NCBI GenBank assembly: GCA_016699695.1
Contig: CP065006.1
Span: 558,001-622,000, forward strand
From: Bacteroidota bacterium
GTDB lineage: Bacteria > Bacteroidota > Bacteroidia > Bacteroidales > UBA10428
Reading direction: 5' to 3'
Length of the DNA: 64,000 nucleotides
The notes beneath the pieces are model-generated. The model worked only from the letters and a program-made list of their open reading frames with translations. It ran no database searches and had not been told where the DNA came from. Positions 53,906-61,796 of this stretch are shown here, piece by piece. Every line of letters starts with the position of its first letter. Positions within the stretch are counted from its first letter, which is position 1. The position numbers were made by a program, and so were the translations under genes.

Positions 53906-53982
53906 TACAAAACAAGGAAATAATTGAGCGCTTTTTGCACGGGGCTGAATACATGGATATGTCCTGTCTGGAGATAGATTAA
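53902..53982 (+). pseudogene. Detached C-terminal tail of the DUF5615 toxin
   Basis: This 26-codon frame (MIQNKEIIERFLHGAEY...CLEID) follows in the -1 frame directly after the toxin stop, sharing ATGA with it. Its sequence fits the missing C-terminal helix of the toxin, so it is read as the stranded end of the same gene rather than a gene of its own. Confidence 0.6.
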
Positions 53983-54137
53983 TTACTTACCTTGCACCAC
54001 CGGCCATAAAACTTTGAGATTTAAACGAATTATTTTGTACATCATTAGATGTCAAGGTTCTTACCGGTTGAAAAGTTCAGAGCCGAAACCCCTAACGATT
54101 TTATACCACCAAACATTTCTTTGCATCTAATACTATC

Positions 54138-54731
54138 ATGCTCGACTACATAAAAATTCATTATTTAGAATTAATAGCTACAATTACCGCGCTGATTTAT
54201 CTCTATTACAGCATCAAGGTCGATAAACGCTTGTGGCTGTATGGTTTTATTTCCTCGGCATTGTACGTTTTTATCTGTTACCAATCGGGTATCTATGCCG
54301 ATATGGGCATAAACCTGTATTATGTGTTGGTTAGCTTTTATGGATGGATACACTGGACCTGGTTCAGCAACAAACAAAAAAAAGAAGTGCCCATTAGCTT
54401 TACAAAAACTCCGGAATGGATAATTATTATTCTTTCATTTGTGTTACTTTATGGCATTATTGCCTATGTACTCATCCACTTTACCAACAGCAACGTCCCC
54501 TACCTCGATTCTTTTACAACCGCAGCCAGCATTGTTGCAACCTGGATGCTGGCCCGGAAAATGATCGAACATTGGCTTATCTGGATTTTAATAGATAGTG
54601 CCTCAGTGGGACTATATTATTATAAGCAACTCTACCCTTCGACTTTATTATTTGCGGTATATACGATCATGGCAGTGGCAGGCTGGATACAGTGGAAAAA
54701 GCAATGGAACAACCAGAAAATAAAATTGTAA
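54138..54731 (+). CDS. pnuC: PnuC family nicotinamide riboside transporter
   Basis: The 197-aa protein has about seven membrane segments and the PnuC patterns YGFISSALYVFICYQSGIYADMGIN, SFYGWIHW and WILIDSASVGLYYYKQLY. PnuC moves vitamin-type substrates by facilitated diffusion, trapped by phosphorylation inside. The next gene, overlapping by 28 bases, encodes an NR-kinase-like P-loop protein, which argues that the substrate is nicotinamide riboside. No thiamine riboswitch is visible upstream. Confidence 0.93.
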   Translation: MLDYIKIHYLELIATITALIYLYYSIKVDKRLWLYGFISSALYVFICYQSGIYADMGINLYYVLVSFYGWIHWTWFSNKQKKEVPISFTKTPEWIIIILSFVLLYGIIAYVLIHFTNSNVPYLDSFTTAASIVATWMLARKMIEHWLIWILIDSASVGLYYYKQLYPSTLLFAVYTIMAVAGWIQWKKQWNNQKIKL

Positions 54732-55237
54732 TTGTAACCGGTCCCGAATCAACCGGGAAAACTATCTTAACCCTCGGACTTGCCGCTCACTACAAGGTGA
54801 GTTACATCGAAGAGTATGCAAGAAAATACATTGAAAATTTAAATACAAAATATACCTACAGCGATATCGAACACATTGCCTGCTGGCAGAGGGACGCATT
54901 AGAAAATGCCAGAAAAGGAAATGCAAATAAATTATGGATTGCAGATACCTATCTGATCATTACAAAAATTTGGTTTCTTTGGGTTTATGGAAAATACCCG
55001 CAATGGATCGATCCTGAAATAGCACGAACTACTCATTGCCTCTATCTTCTGTGTGCTCCGGATATTGCCTGGGAACCAGACCCTTTAAGAGAAAATGGTG
55101 GAGAAAACAGGTTAAAACTCTTTGAAGCCTATCGGCACGAACTCGAAAGTTTTAGATTAGATTACCGCATTGTAACAGGAGTTGAGGAAGAAAGATTCAT
55201 AAATGCGCTTAACTTTACCGAACAATACCTAAAATAA
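54704..55237 (+). CDS. NadR-like nicotinamide riboside kinase (P-loop ATPase)
   Basis: I use the ATG at 54704 (177 aa, MEQPENKIVIVTGPESTGKT). The Walker A loop GPESTGKT lies at about residues 13-20. YIEEYARKYIENL and the later IADTYLIITKIWF match the AAA_28/NadR RNK domain. The adenylyltransferase and regulator domains of full NadR are missing. It phosphorylates nicotinamide riboside entering through PnuC to NMN for NAD salvage, by inference from the pair. Confidence 0.9.
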   Translation: MEQPENKIVIVTGPESTGKTILTLGLAAHYKVSYIEEYARKYIENLNTKYTYSDIEHIACWQRDALENARKGNANKLWIADTYLIITKIWFLWVYGKYPQWIDPEIARTTHCLYLLCAPDIAWEPDPLRENGGENRLKLFEAYRHELESFRLDYRIVTGVEEERFINALNFTEQYLK

Positions 55238-55239
55238 GC

Positions 55240-56406
55240 ATGAAGCAAAATCCATCAGAGCCATTCGATATGCTGGCAAAAACATTTGCCGGCCTTGAGC
55301 CTGCCCTGGCACAGGAACTCAAACAAATAGGTGCTTCGGATATCATAATTGGCCGGCGTATGGTGAGTTTTAAAGGCAATACCGAATGCATGTACAAAGC
55401 CAATGTATATTTGCGCACTGCTTTAAGGGTATTAAAACCCATTTACAAGGGTATCATTAAAACACCTGAAGACTATTATAATTTTTTTCATACTCTTGAA
55501 TGGGAAAAATACATGGGGCTGCATCATACTTTTGCAATTGATGCTGTAATCAATACCAAGGTTTTCAATAACTCCCTTTATGCTGCCCAGCGGGCCAAAG
55601 ACGGGATTGCCGACCGCTTTAAGGACAAATACAACAAAAGGCCCAATGTGGATGTACAGCAACCTGAAATACTTATAAATGTGCACTATTCGGGCGAAGA
55701 ATTGAGCATCGCTCTTGATAGTTCGGGGGAACCTTTGAATAAGCGTGGATACCGTGTAGGTGAAGGAGAAGCACCGCTGAATCCGGTATTGGCTGCTGCT
55801 ATGATTATTTACAGCAAATGGGATCCGTCCACCACATTTATTGACCCCATGACAGGTTCCGGAACATTGGCTATTGAAGCTGCCATGATTGCCAGGGGTA
55901 TTCCTCCAGGACTCATAAGAAAAACATATTCCTTCCAGAATTGGCCCGACTATAACAGACAACTTTTTCAACAAATAATTGATAACATTGAACTTAGTGA
56001 ATTAAGGCCACAAATATTTGCCAGCGACATATTACCCGAAATGATTGAAATAGCGCGTAAGAACGCCCAAAAAGCACTGGTATCAAGTTACATTCGGTTT
56101 TCTACCCAATCGTTTGATGAATATAAAACCAAAGCCAAGGCCGGAACACTTATCATGAATCCACCCTATGGCGAAAGGCTTAAGCCTGAAGAAATTAACC
56201 AACTCTACAGCAGCATTGGCACCAGCCTAAAAAGAGAGTTTCAGGGATATACTGCATGGATTATCAGCAGCAACCTCGATGCAATGAAAAATATAGGCTT
56301 AAAACCTGTGGCAAAATATCAGCTTTACAACGGAGGCCTGCAATGCAATTATGCCGGTTTTGAATTATTCGACGGATCGTTGAAAGAATTCAAAGAAAAA
56401 AATTAA
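55240..56406 (+). CDS. RNA N2-guanine methyltransferase (THUMP domain, RlmL-like)
   Basis: The 388-aa protein has an N-terminal THUMP region (about residues 50-160) and a C-terminal SAM methyltransferase. The methyltransferase carries FIDPMTGSGTLAIEAAMIARG (about 198-218) and the catalytic LIMNPPYGERL. Members modify guanines of 23S rRNA. It follows the NR kinase by 2 bases. Family is certain; the exact target base is inferred. Confidence 0.93.
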   Translation: MKQNPSEPFDMLAKTFAGLEPALAQELKQIGASDIIIGRRMVSFKGNTECMYKANVYLRTALRVLKPIYKGIIKTPEDYYNFFHTLEWEKYMGLHHTFAIDAVINTKVFNNSLYAAQRAKDGIADRFKDKYNKRPNVDVQQPEILINVHYSGEELSIALDSSGEPLNKRGYRVGEGEAPLNPVLAAAMIIYSKWDPSTTFIDPMTGSGTLAIEAAMIARGIPPGLIRKTYSFQNWPDYNRQLFQQIIDNIELSELRPQIFASDILPEMIEIARKNAQKALVSSYIRFSTQSFDEYKTKAKAGTLIMNPPYGERLKPEEINQLYSSIGTSLKREFQGYTAWIISSNLDAMKNIGLKPVAKYQLYNGGLQCNYAGFELFDGSLKEFKEKN

Positions 56407-56507
56407 GCTCGTCCATTCAATGTTAATAATAATAAGCACGATCAGGATTCTTTGCTGTTCATTTTATTATCTTTATACAAAATAGAAATGCTTAAGAATT
56501 AGTTGAG

Positions 56508-56537
56508 GTTGTACTTAAAAGTTTTTTTCTATATTTG
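56508..56537 (+). promoter_or_regulatory. siaB-siaC promoter
   Basis: TTG (56509-56511) is separated by 18 bases from TATATTTG (56530-56537), an excellent match to the Bacteroidota -33/-7 consensus and the best promoter in the window. The predicted start site is about 56544, roughly 33 bases before siaB. Confidence 0.75.
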
Positions 56538-56552
56538 TTGTACCTACAACAA
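56535..56552. promoter_or_regulatory. Perfect palindrome over the siaB promoter (candidate operator)
   Basis: TTGTTGTA-CC-TACAACAA is an exact 8-bp inverted repeat. It overlaps the end of the -7 box and the predicted transcription start, the classic place for a repressor site. Confidence 0.55.
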
Positions 56553-56576
56553 ACCATATGAAACCAATAAGCTTTT

Positions 56577-57122
56577 ATGAGCTTTAATATCAACGAATAT
56601 TATACCCGGGTCAGCCAGGGAGACGTAGTACTTGCCTACAAAGGTAGTATTACATCAGAACTCATTAACGAGGTATTAGAAGCCGTTGAAGAAAAACTGG
56701 AAAAAGTTAACGAATCGGGCAAGACAAGAAAAAAGCTCTATAATGTGCTGGTAGAAAGCCTTCAGAACCTATACCACCATATCGAATCGCAGCACGAAGG
56801 AATCCGGGAGAATTTAGATCCAAAATTTGCAGTATTGGTGGTTCAACGCGACAACGATCAATACCTTGTTATTACCGGTAACTTTATAAGAAACCACAAA
56901 ATACAGTTCCTGAAAGAAAAAATTGACAAGATCAACTCGATGAGTAAGGATGAGCTGAAAGACATGTATAAGTTTATCCTGAACCATCAGAAGATCTCCG
57001 CCAAAGGAGGCGGTGGACTCGGACTTGTAGATATAGCACGTAAAACAGGAAAAAGTATCCTGTACGAATTTTATCCCTACAACGAAGAGTATTCCTTTTT
57101 TAATTTAACGATAGAAGTTTAA
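56577..57122 (+). CDS. siaB: SiaB-like protein kinase (DUF6272)
   Basis: The 181-aa protein resembles the SiaB kinase/anti-anti-sigma regulators. It has a GHKL-type ATPase layout with an N-box-like segment NVLVESLQNLYHHIES and a G-rich lid KGGGGLGLVDIARKTGKS (about 142-160). In Pseudomonas SiaB phosphorylates SiaC on Thr68; here siaC follows by 20 bases. A tiny leader frame (MKPISFYEL, from 56558) overlaps the siaB start out of frame. The SiaA phosphatase and SiaD cyclase are absent. Confidence 0.88.
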   Translation: MSFNINEYYTRVSQGDVVLAYKGSITSELINEVLEAVEEKLEKVNESGKTRKKLYNVLVESLQNLYHHIESQHEGIRENLDPKFAVLVVQRDNDQYLVITGNFIRNHKIQFLKEKIDKINSMSKDELKDMYKFILNHQKISAKGGGGLGLVDIARKTGKSILYEFYPYNEEYSFFNLTIEV

Positions 57123-57142
57123 CATCATATCAAGCCACTGTT

Positions 57143-57523
57143 ATGGAAGCTTTGTTGATAGAAGGTACCCAGAAAACTCCAGCCATTGAGTTTGACCCTC
57201 AAAAAGGAGTGCTCGAAATAAAAGGAAGATCGATTCCTGAAAACTCGATTGAATTCTACAAACCCGTTGTAGACTGGCTTGAAGAGTATTCCTCGGCAGC
57301 TGCGGCAAAAACTGTAGTAAATGTTCACCTCGAGTATTTCAATACCAGTTCTTCGAAATGCATACTCGATGTATTTAAAAAACTCGAATCTATCCATAAG
57401 AGTAACAACGATATCCAGATAAACTGGTATTACGAGGAAGATGACGAAGATATGCTCGAAGCAGGAGAAGACTACGAATCGATTATTAGAGTACCTTTTA
57501 AAATGATTGAGATTGTTGATTAA
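57143..57523 (+). CDS. siaC: SiaC-like (DUF1987) regulatory phosphoprotein, paralogue 2
   Basis: The 126-aa protein is a DUF1987/SiaC homologue with YFNTSSSKC; the Thr is residue 68, exactly the phosphorylated position reported for Pseudomonas SiaC. The C-terminal acidic stretch WYYEEDDEDMLEAGED is also conserved. It is co-transcribed with siaB and ends before a terminator. In the known system, unphosphorylated SiaC activates the diguanylate cyclase SiaD; no such cyclase is in the window, so the target here is open. Confidence 0.9.
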   Translation: MEALLIEGTQKTPAIEFDPQKGVLEIKGRSIPENSIEFYKPVVDWLEEYSSAAAAKTVVNVHLEYFNTSSSKCILDVFKKLESIHKSNNDIQINWYYEEDDEDMLEAGEDYESIIRVPFKMIEIVD

Positions 57524-57544
57524 AGCATTCGATAAATAATTGTT

Positions 57545-57577
57545 AAGAGCTACCCCAAAAAAGGCAGCTCTTTTTTT
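57545..57577 (+). terminator. Terminator after siaC
   Basis: AGAGCTACC / GGCAGCTCT (one mismatch) with an A-rich loop is followed by seven T, about 25 bases after the siaC stop. Confidence 0.85.
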
Positions 57578-58295
57578 GTGAACCAACCAACAGTTTCTTT
57601 TTGACTTTGGCAAAAAATTCTGTTTCCTCAGAAAACATTCAAATTCAGTTGCCGAGGTCAATCCCTTCTGACTAACAATTCCTTGTTCTTTCAGCAACAA
57701 AGCTTACTCCTTTAGAACAATACGAACAATACCCGAAATTTTAAGCGAAATGACAGTACTTTTCCTTTAATGAGAAGAATAAATGATGTCTTTCGAAATT
57801 GCATTTTCGAATAAATCCCTTAGCGAAAACTATCTGAGTTTTTAATTTATGTTAATACGCTGATTATTTGTTTTTTACAAAGTTCTGTTGAGGTGTTGTA
57901 GTAATTTTTCTTATAAACAACTTTAAGCTGTGAAAGTAAAATATACAACTTAAAAGCAAACTTAGCTAAAAGTGTGTTTAACATAGCTTCGAATTTTAAT
58001 CCGGAGAAAATTCTGAACTAACTCTTTTTTATCCTTTATCGTTTTACCATTATTAGTTTCTGTATTTGAAGTTTTAAGGCATATTACTTTTAAAGCAATA
58101 TTGCTTTTCAGTATGATGTCTTTAACATGATGAACTCCATATATACAAATGGTAAGCTTTATGAGATCTTGCCTTTTAGTAAGAAATCAACAACTGGTAA
58201 AATGTCATTGTTATAGTTTTATTCATCAAAACCAAAAGCTTATGAAAACTCTTAATCTTTTCAAAATCTTTAACCGTATTAAAAACCTTAACTTT
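57578..58295. other. Long leader region before the CARDB lipoprotein gene
   Basis: No gene is supported in this ~720-base stretch, although an ORF is open upstream of the chosen lipoprotein start. It contains copy A of the shared leader element (57886-58079), listed separately. Confidence 0.5.
57886..58079 (+). repeat. Shared leader element, copy A (upstream of the CARDB lipoprotein)
   Basis: This ~190-bp element matches the sequence split by the IS at 59962-60061 and 61563-61646. Blocks identical in both copies include TGTTGAGGTGTTGTAGTA, AAGCTGTGAAAGTAAAATAT followed by ACAACTTA, AAAATTCTGAACTAACTC and CATTATTAGTTTCTGTA. It ends 217 bases before the lipoprotein ATG at 58296, a position comparable to copy B relative to its gene. 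It may be a promoter, operator or RNA leader; a GTTGTA / TACAAC pairing is possible in both. Confidence 0.75.
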
Positions 58296-59420
58296 ATGAA
58301 AAATCTAAAATTATCGAAATTTTTTGTGCTTGGCATTCTTATGCTTGGTGCAATGCTATTATCAAATGGGTGTACCAAAGAAATTGAGGATGTACAACCC
58401 GCTGTAACCGTAGGAAATGATAGTGTTCGATTAAAAACTGATCCTATCGGTAATTTCGACAGAGTAAATTATAATAATAATGGCTTAATCGAAGGCTGGA
58501 CAGCCGATCCCGATGCTCCAGGCTATTCGACTGCGGTGCATATTTACATGAATGGTCCTGCCGGTGCTGGAGGCATTTGTATTGGTGGAGCATGGACATC
58601 TGTTCGCAGGGATGATGTATATAATGCTTACCCATGGGCAGGATATTATTGTGGCTTTACCTATACAATACCTGTTGAACATCGAATAGGCACTCGTGTA
58701 TTTTATGTGTATGCAATTAACAATGTTGCCGGCCAAAATAACCCATGTATTGGCAACAAAACCGTTACTTTTGGTCCAATGCCTGCTCCTCCACCTCCAA
58801 CCCTGGTAAGCCCTGGCAATGGTGCAAGCGTTGGAACGCCTACTACTTTTACATGGAACACAACACCTTTTGCTGATCGATACAGAATACAGGTTTCGGA
58901 AAATAGTAATTTCAATACCATACATTTTGAAAACTATACAACCGGATTATCAGCCACTTTTAATTTAAAGCAAGGAACTAAATACTATTGGAGAGTTAAA
59001 GCTTTCAATAACACTGGAAATACAAATTCATCAGTATGGTCATTAACCACAAGTGGTTCTGCTCCATATAGTGGAGATATTTACGCAACCAACACTGCTA
59101 TATATTATGGGTACACCTATTATGGGCAAGTACAAAAGGCATCTGTTCTTTTAAAAAATTCCGGTACAATGGCCACCCCCGGTTTTAAAATATTATACAG
59201 GGTAGATAATGGCTCTACTAATATTGCAGCTGGCGATGTCGATGTAACTTTGCAGGCTGGTGAATCGAAATGGGTAACCCGCGACCTTGATAAAAGTGGT
59301 CAATATCCCGTAGGTTATTACAATGTCATGTGTTGGATTGATATTAACGGAAACGTAAAAGAAACGAATGAAAATAATAATTCACCATGGGTCGGGGCTT
59401 ATAATGTATATCCGAACTAA
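58296..59420 (+). CDS. Lipoprotein with Fn3-like and CARDB-like domains
   Basis: I start at the ATG at 58296 (MKNLKLSKFFVLGILMLG, 374 aa), which gives a lipobox LLSNGC (Cys26). The mature protein has a first part (about residues 45-165) with YNNNGLIEGWTADPDAPGYS and GPAGAGGICIGG, an Fn3-like domain (PPPPTLVSPGNGASVG...YRIQVSENSNF...YYWRVKAFN, about 168-260) and a C-terminal CARDB-like domain with KVLKNSG-type and NVKETNENNNS segments. It is a surface-exposed binding or adhesion protein by architecture; no enzyme motif is present. It lies just before the IS and the sensor gene, with a strong terminator after it. Confidence 0.85.
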   Translation: MKNLKLSKFFVLGILMLGAMLLSNGCTKEIEDVQPAVTVGNDSVRLKTDPIGNFDRVNYNNNGLIEGWTADPDAPGYSTAVHIYMNGPAGAGGICIGGAWTSVRRDDVYNAYPWAGYYCGFTYTIPVEHRIGTRVFYVYAINNVAGQNNPCIGNKTVTFGPMPAPPPPTLVSPGNGASVGTPTTFTWNTTPFADRYRIQVSENSNFNTIHFENYTTGLSATFNLKQGTKYYWRVKAFNNTGNTNSSVWSLTTSGSAPYSGDIYATNTAIYYGYTYYGQVQKASVLLKNSGTMATPGFKILYRVDNGSTNIAAGDVDVTLQAGESKWVTRDLDKSGQYPVGYYNVMCWIDINGNVKETNENNNSPWVGAYNVYPN

Positions 59421-59462
59421 TTTTACTTAAAAGAAGTATCGCATTATTAGTCAAAGTTATTC

Positions 59463-59495
59463 CCTCCAGTTCTAAAAGAACTGGAGGTTTTTTTT
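59463..59495 (+). terminator. Terminator after the CARDB lipoprotein
   Basis: A perfect 11-bp stem (CCTCCAGTTCT / AGAACTGGAGG) with an AAA loop is followed by eight T. Confidence 0.92.
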
Positions 59496-59961
59496 AATGT
59501 GCAAACCAAAATAGTGCATGGAAATTCAATAAGCAAGCACTTACATTTTGAATACCTGAATAAAGTATGTAGGCATCAAATATTAACTATTGAAATACAA
59601 TTAATTAAAACAGCCCATTGATGACTGCCAGAAGAAAAAAGTTCGCTAAGCTCGACAACTGTACTTTTCCGAGATCAAACCTTTCGGTTAATATCAATTT
59701 GTATACTTTTTAGGTTAGCCGTTGTTGGTACCTTATCTCCGTTACCATTTTTACGAAATATTTTATATGCTATAGCCCATCAGAAAAGGAGGAGAAAGCT
59801 CCTAATCGATTCAAAATGAGTAAAAATCTATCCACTCGACGTATGCCTTGGGTAATATATTTTAAATCGTCAATTCAGCTCTATCCATGAGCTGCGATTT
59901 AAAAATCATTCATTTTTTTTCTTTCATTTAAAGTGCTGAATAAGTGACATTTAAAAAATCT

Positions 59962-60061
59962 TGTTGAGGTGTTGTAGTATTTTTTCAAAAAAAAAAATAA
60001 GCTGTGAAAGTAAAATATACAACTTAATAGCAAACCTGGCTAAAAGTATTTGTAATATTAA
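59962..60061 (+). repeat. Shared leader element, copy B left half (interrupted by the IS)
   Basis: It matches copy A from TGTTGAGG through AGCAAAC..GGCTAAAAGT and then diverges at the insertion point. The TTAA at 60058-60061 is one half of the target duplication. Confidence 0.75.
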
Positions 60062-61558
60062 TTCTACTTTAACAGATTAAACAAAACCCTTGTAAACATT
60101 GATATTTCAAGGAAATTCAGTATCTTCAATGCACAGAAAAACAGGCTTATCGTTCCGAAAAATGTTTAATACAACGTAAAAATAATAATCGATATGGAAA
60201 AACACTGACCTCTGTAATAGAGCGAGTTAGTGTTCACCTTAATGATTATCAGCATGTATTTTGTAATTCAACAAAGAAGTTCTTTGACAAAGCACAGCAA
60301 TATTCATTAGGAATAATACAAAGTCAGATGCGCAATATTGAAAGAATAAGCGAAGATTTGGGAGCTAACTACCATCAAATGCAGCACTTTATAACTGAGT
60401 CTAACTGGGATCATCGAGTTTTGATAAATCAAGTAGCCCAGGAAGTAAGCCAGGTTTTACCCAAAAGAAAACTTACAGGATTGATTATTGATGAAAGTGG
60501 TTGGGTAAAAAAAGGCGACCATAGCGTAGGCGTTGGACATCAATATTGTGGGAATGTAGGGAAACTATCAAATAGTCAGGTTGCGGTATTTGCTTGTTTA
60601 AGTAATGGGGATTTTGCATCAATGGTTGATGCCCGACTATACCTTCCCAAGGCTTGGTGTGACGACAAGACAAGATGCGAAAAAGCAGGCGTTCCTGTAA
60701 AGCACCGAACATTTAAAACTAAGCTCGAACTGGCATTAGAAATTATTCGCCAGCAAGTAACCAATGGCATCATCTTCGATTTTATTGGAGGCGATGGTTA
60801 TTATGGTAACGATGTGGATTTTGCCAGCAGCATAGATTTGCTTGGTTATCTGTACATGCTGGATATCCATAAAGACCAAAAAATATATTTGGAACGTCCT
60901 GACTTGGCTATTCCCGAGCGAAAAAGCAATAAGGGTCGTGAACCCAAGAAATTAAAAGCAACTACAGACGAATTAAGTGTATCAAAATATTTACAGACTT
61001 TAAATGACGAAAATTGGCAGCGTATTAGTGTTCGTAATACAGCCAAAGGAGTTCTTGTAGCTGACTATCATTTTATAAAGCTTTGGATAATCAATAACAG
61101 TAAAATGCAAGTAGAGCAAAGGTTACTGGTTATCCGTAAAACGAAAACCAAAGAAGGCAAGGACGAAATAAAATATTCTTTTACCAATGCTAATCTTGAA
61201 CAATACACTAAGAAAGCTATAGCCTATATGCAAGCACAACGGTACTTTGTAGAACATTGCATAAAAGAATCAAAACAGATACTCGGGCTAGACCAGTTTC
61301 AGACACGAAAATGGCTTGCATGGCAACACCAGGTTGCATTAAACTTTTTGGTCTCGTCATTTATTTTAAAAGAAAAATTGCATTGCTTTGATGATTTACC
61401 TTTACTATCGGCTCGTGATATTAAAGAATTTATCACTTTTAAACTTTATAAACAGATGACCGAAGAACAAATGATTGATAGAATTTATGACCGGCATTTA
61501 AAACGACAGCGTGATATAAATTACTCATATTCAAAATTGTAAATCTGTTAAAGTAGAA
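60062..61558 (+). mobile_element. IS701-family insertion sequence, 1497 bp
   Basis: The ends are perfect 17-bp inverted repeats: TTCTACTTTAACAGATT at 60062-60078 and its complement at 61542-61558. Directly flanking them is a TTAA duplication (60058-60061 and 61559-61562), which fits the YTAR four-base targets of the IS701 family. It carries one transposase gene and splits leader element copy B. Placing leader copy A beside it makes the junction unambiguous. Confidence 0.92.
60328..61542 (+). CDS. IS701-family transposase (DDE_5 type)
   Basis: The 404-aa frame from the ATG at 60328 (MRNIERISEDLG) carries IIDESGWVKKGDHSVGVGHQY with the first catalytic Asp, FDFIGGDGYYGND with the second, and a late VEHCIKESKQILGLDQFQTRKW with the Glu: a DDE transposase of the DUF4096/DDE_5 sort. 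The same frame is open for another ~75 codons upstream, with a family-like segment from about 60205 (LTSVIERVSVHLNDY... FFDKAQQYSLG) but no ordinary start codon. A good ATG at 60194 sits one frame away, just before an A5 run, so the N-terminus may need a -1 shift or be damaged. The stop codon overlaps the right inverted repeat by one base. Confidence 0.88.
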   Translation: MRNIERISEDLGANYHQMQHFITESNWDHRVLINQVAQEVSQVLPKRKLTGLIIDESGWVKKGDHSVGVGHQYCGNVGKLSNSQVAVFACLSNGDFASMVDARLYLPKAWCDDKTRCEKAGVPVKHRTFKTKLELALEIIRQQVTNGIIFDFIGGDGYYGNDVDFASSIDLLGYLYMLDIHKDQKIYLERPDLAIPERKSNKGREPKKLKATTDELSVSKYLQTLNDENWQRISVRNTAKGVLVADYHFIKLWIINNSKMQVEQRLLVIRKTKTKEGKDEIKYSFTNANLEQYTKKAIAYMQAQRYFVEHCIKESKQILGLDQFQTRKWLAWQHQVALNFLVSSFILKEKLHCFDDLPLLSARDIKEFITFKLYKQMTEEQMIDRIYDRHLKRQRDINYSYSKL

Positions 61559-61562
61559 TTAA

Positions 61563-61646
61563 TTAGGAAAAAATTCTGAACTAACTCTTTTTTAACATTT
61601 ATCATTTTCCCATTATTAGTTTCTGTAAAATTTTGAAGTTTCAAGG
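61563..61646 (+). repeat. Shared leader element, copy B right half
   Basis: After the TTAA duplication the sequence resumes the copy A match (AAAATTCTGAACTAACTC, CATTATTAGTTTCTGTA, TTGAAGTTT..AAGG), ending 150 bases before the sensor gene. Confidence 0.75.
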
Positions 61647-61796
61647 TCAACTGTAGTTTATTACTTTCTTAAATTAACATCAATAACTGTTTTCAGAATA
61701 TCTTCTCATTAAACCAAAATGATTTTTAAGCAATAAATACATGATTAAGAATTACATATCTTTAAAAAAACAATTAACCTAAAAATCAATTCGCCT

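Larger units (their letters stand above)
59421..60061. other. Intergenic stretch between the lipoprotein and the IS element
   Basis: No convincing gene is seen. It contains the lipoprotein terminator (59463-59495) and the left part of leader copy B (from 59962). Confidence 0.5.

Noticed and set aside
54000..54137. Riboswitch (TPP or NAD type) upstream of pnuC
   Set aside because: The 150-base gap shows no conserved riboswitch core, and the remnant toxin tail occupies its first part.
57125..57700. 191-codon minus-strand frame over siaC and its terminator
   Set aside because: It is a shadow of siaC on the opposite strand and runs across the siaC terminator; the plus-strand gene has clear family motifs.
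60183..60330. A separate small gene ahead of the transposase
   Set aside because: The stretch is in frame with the transposase and reads like its N-terminus, so it is better explained as part of that gene.
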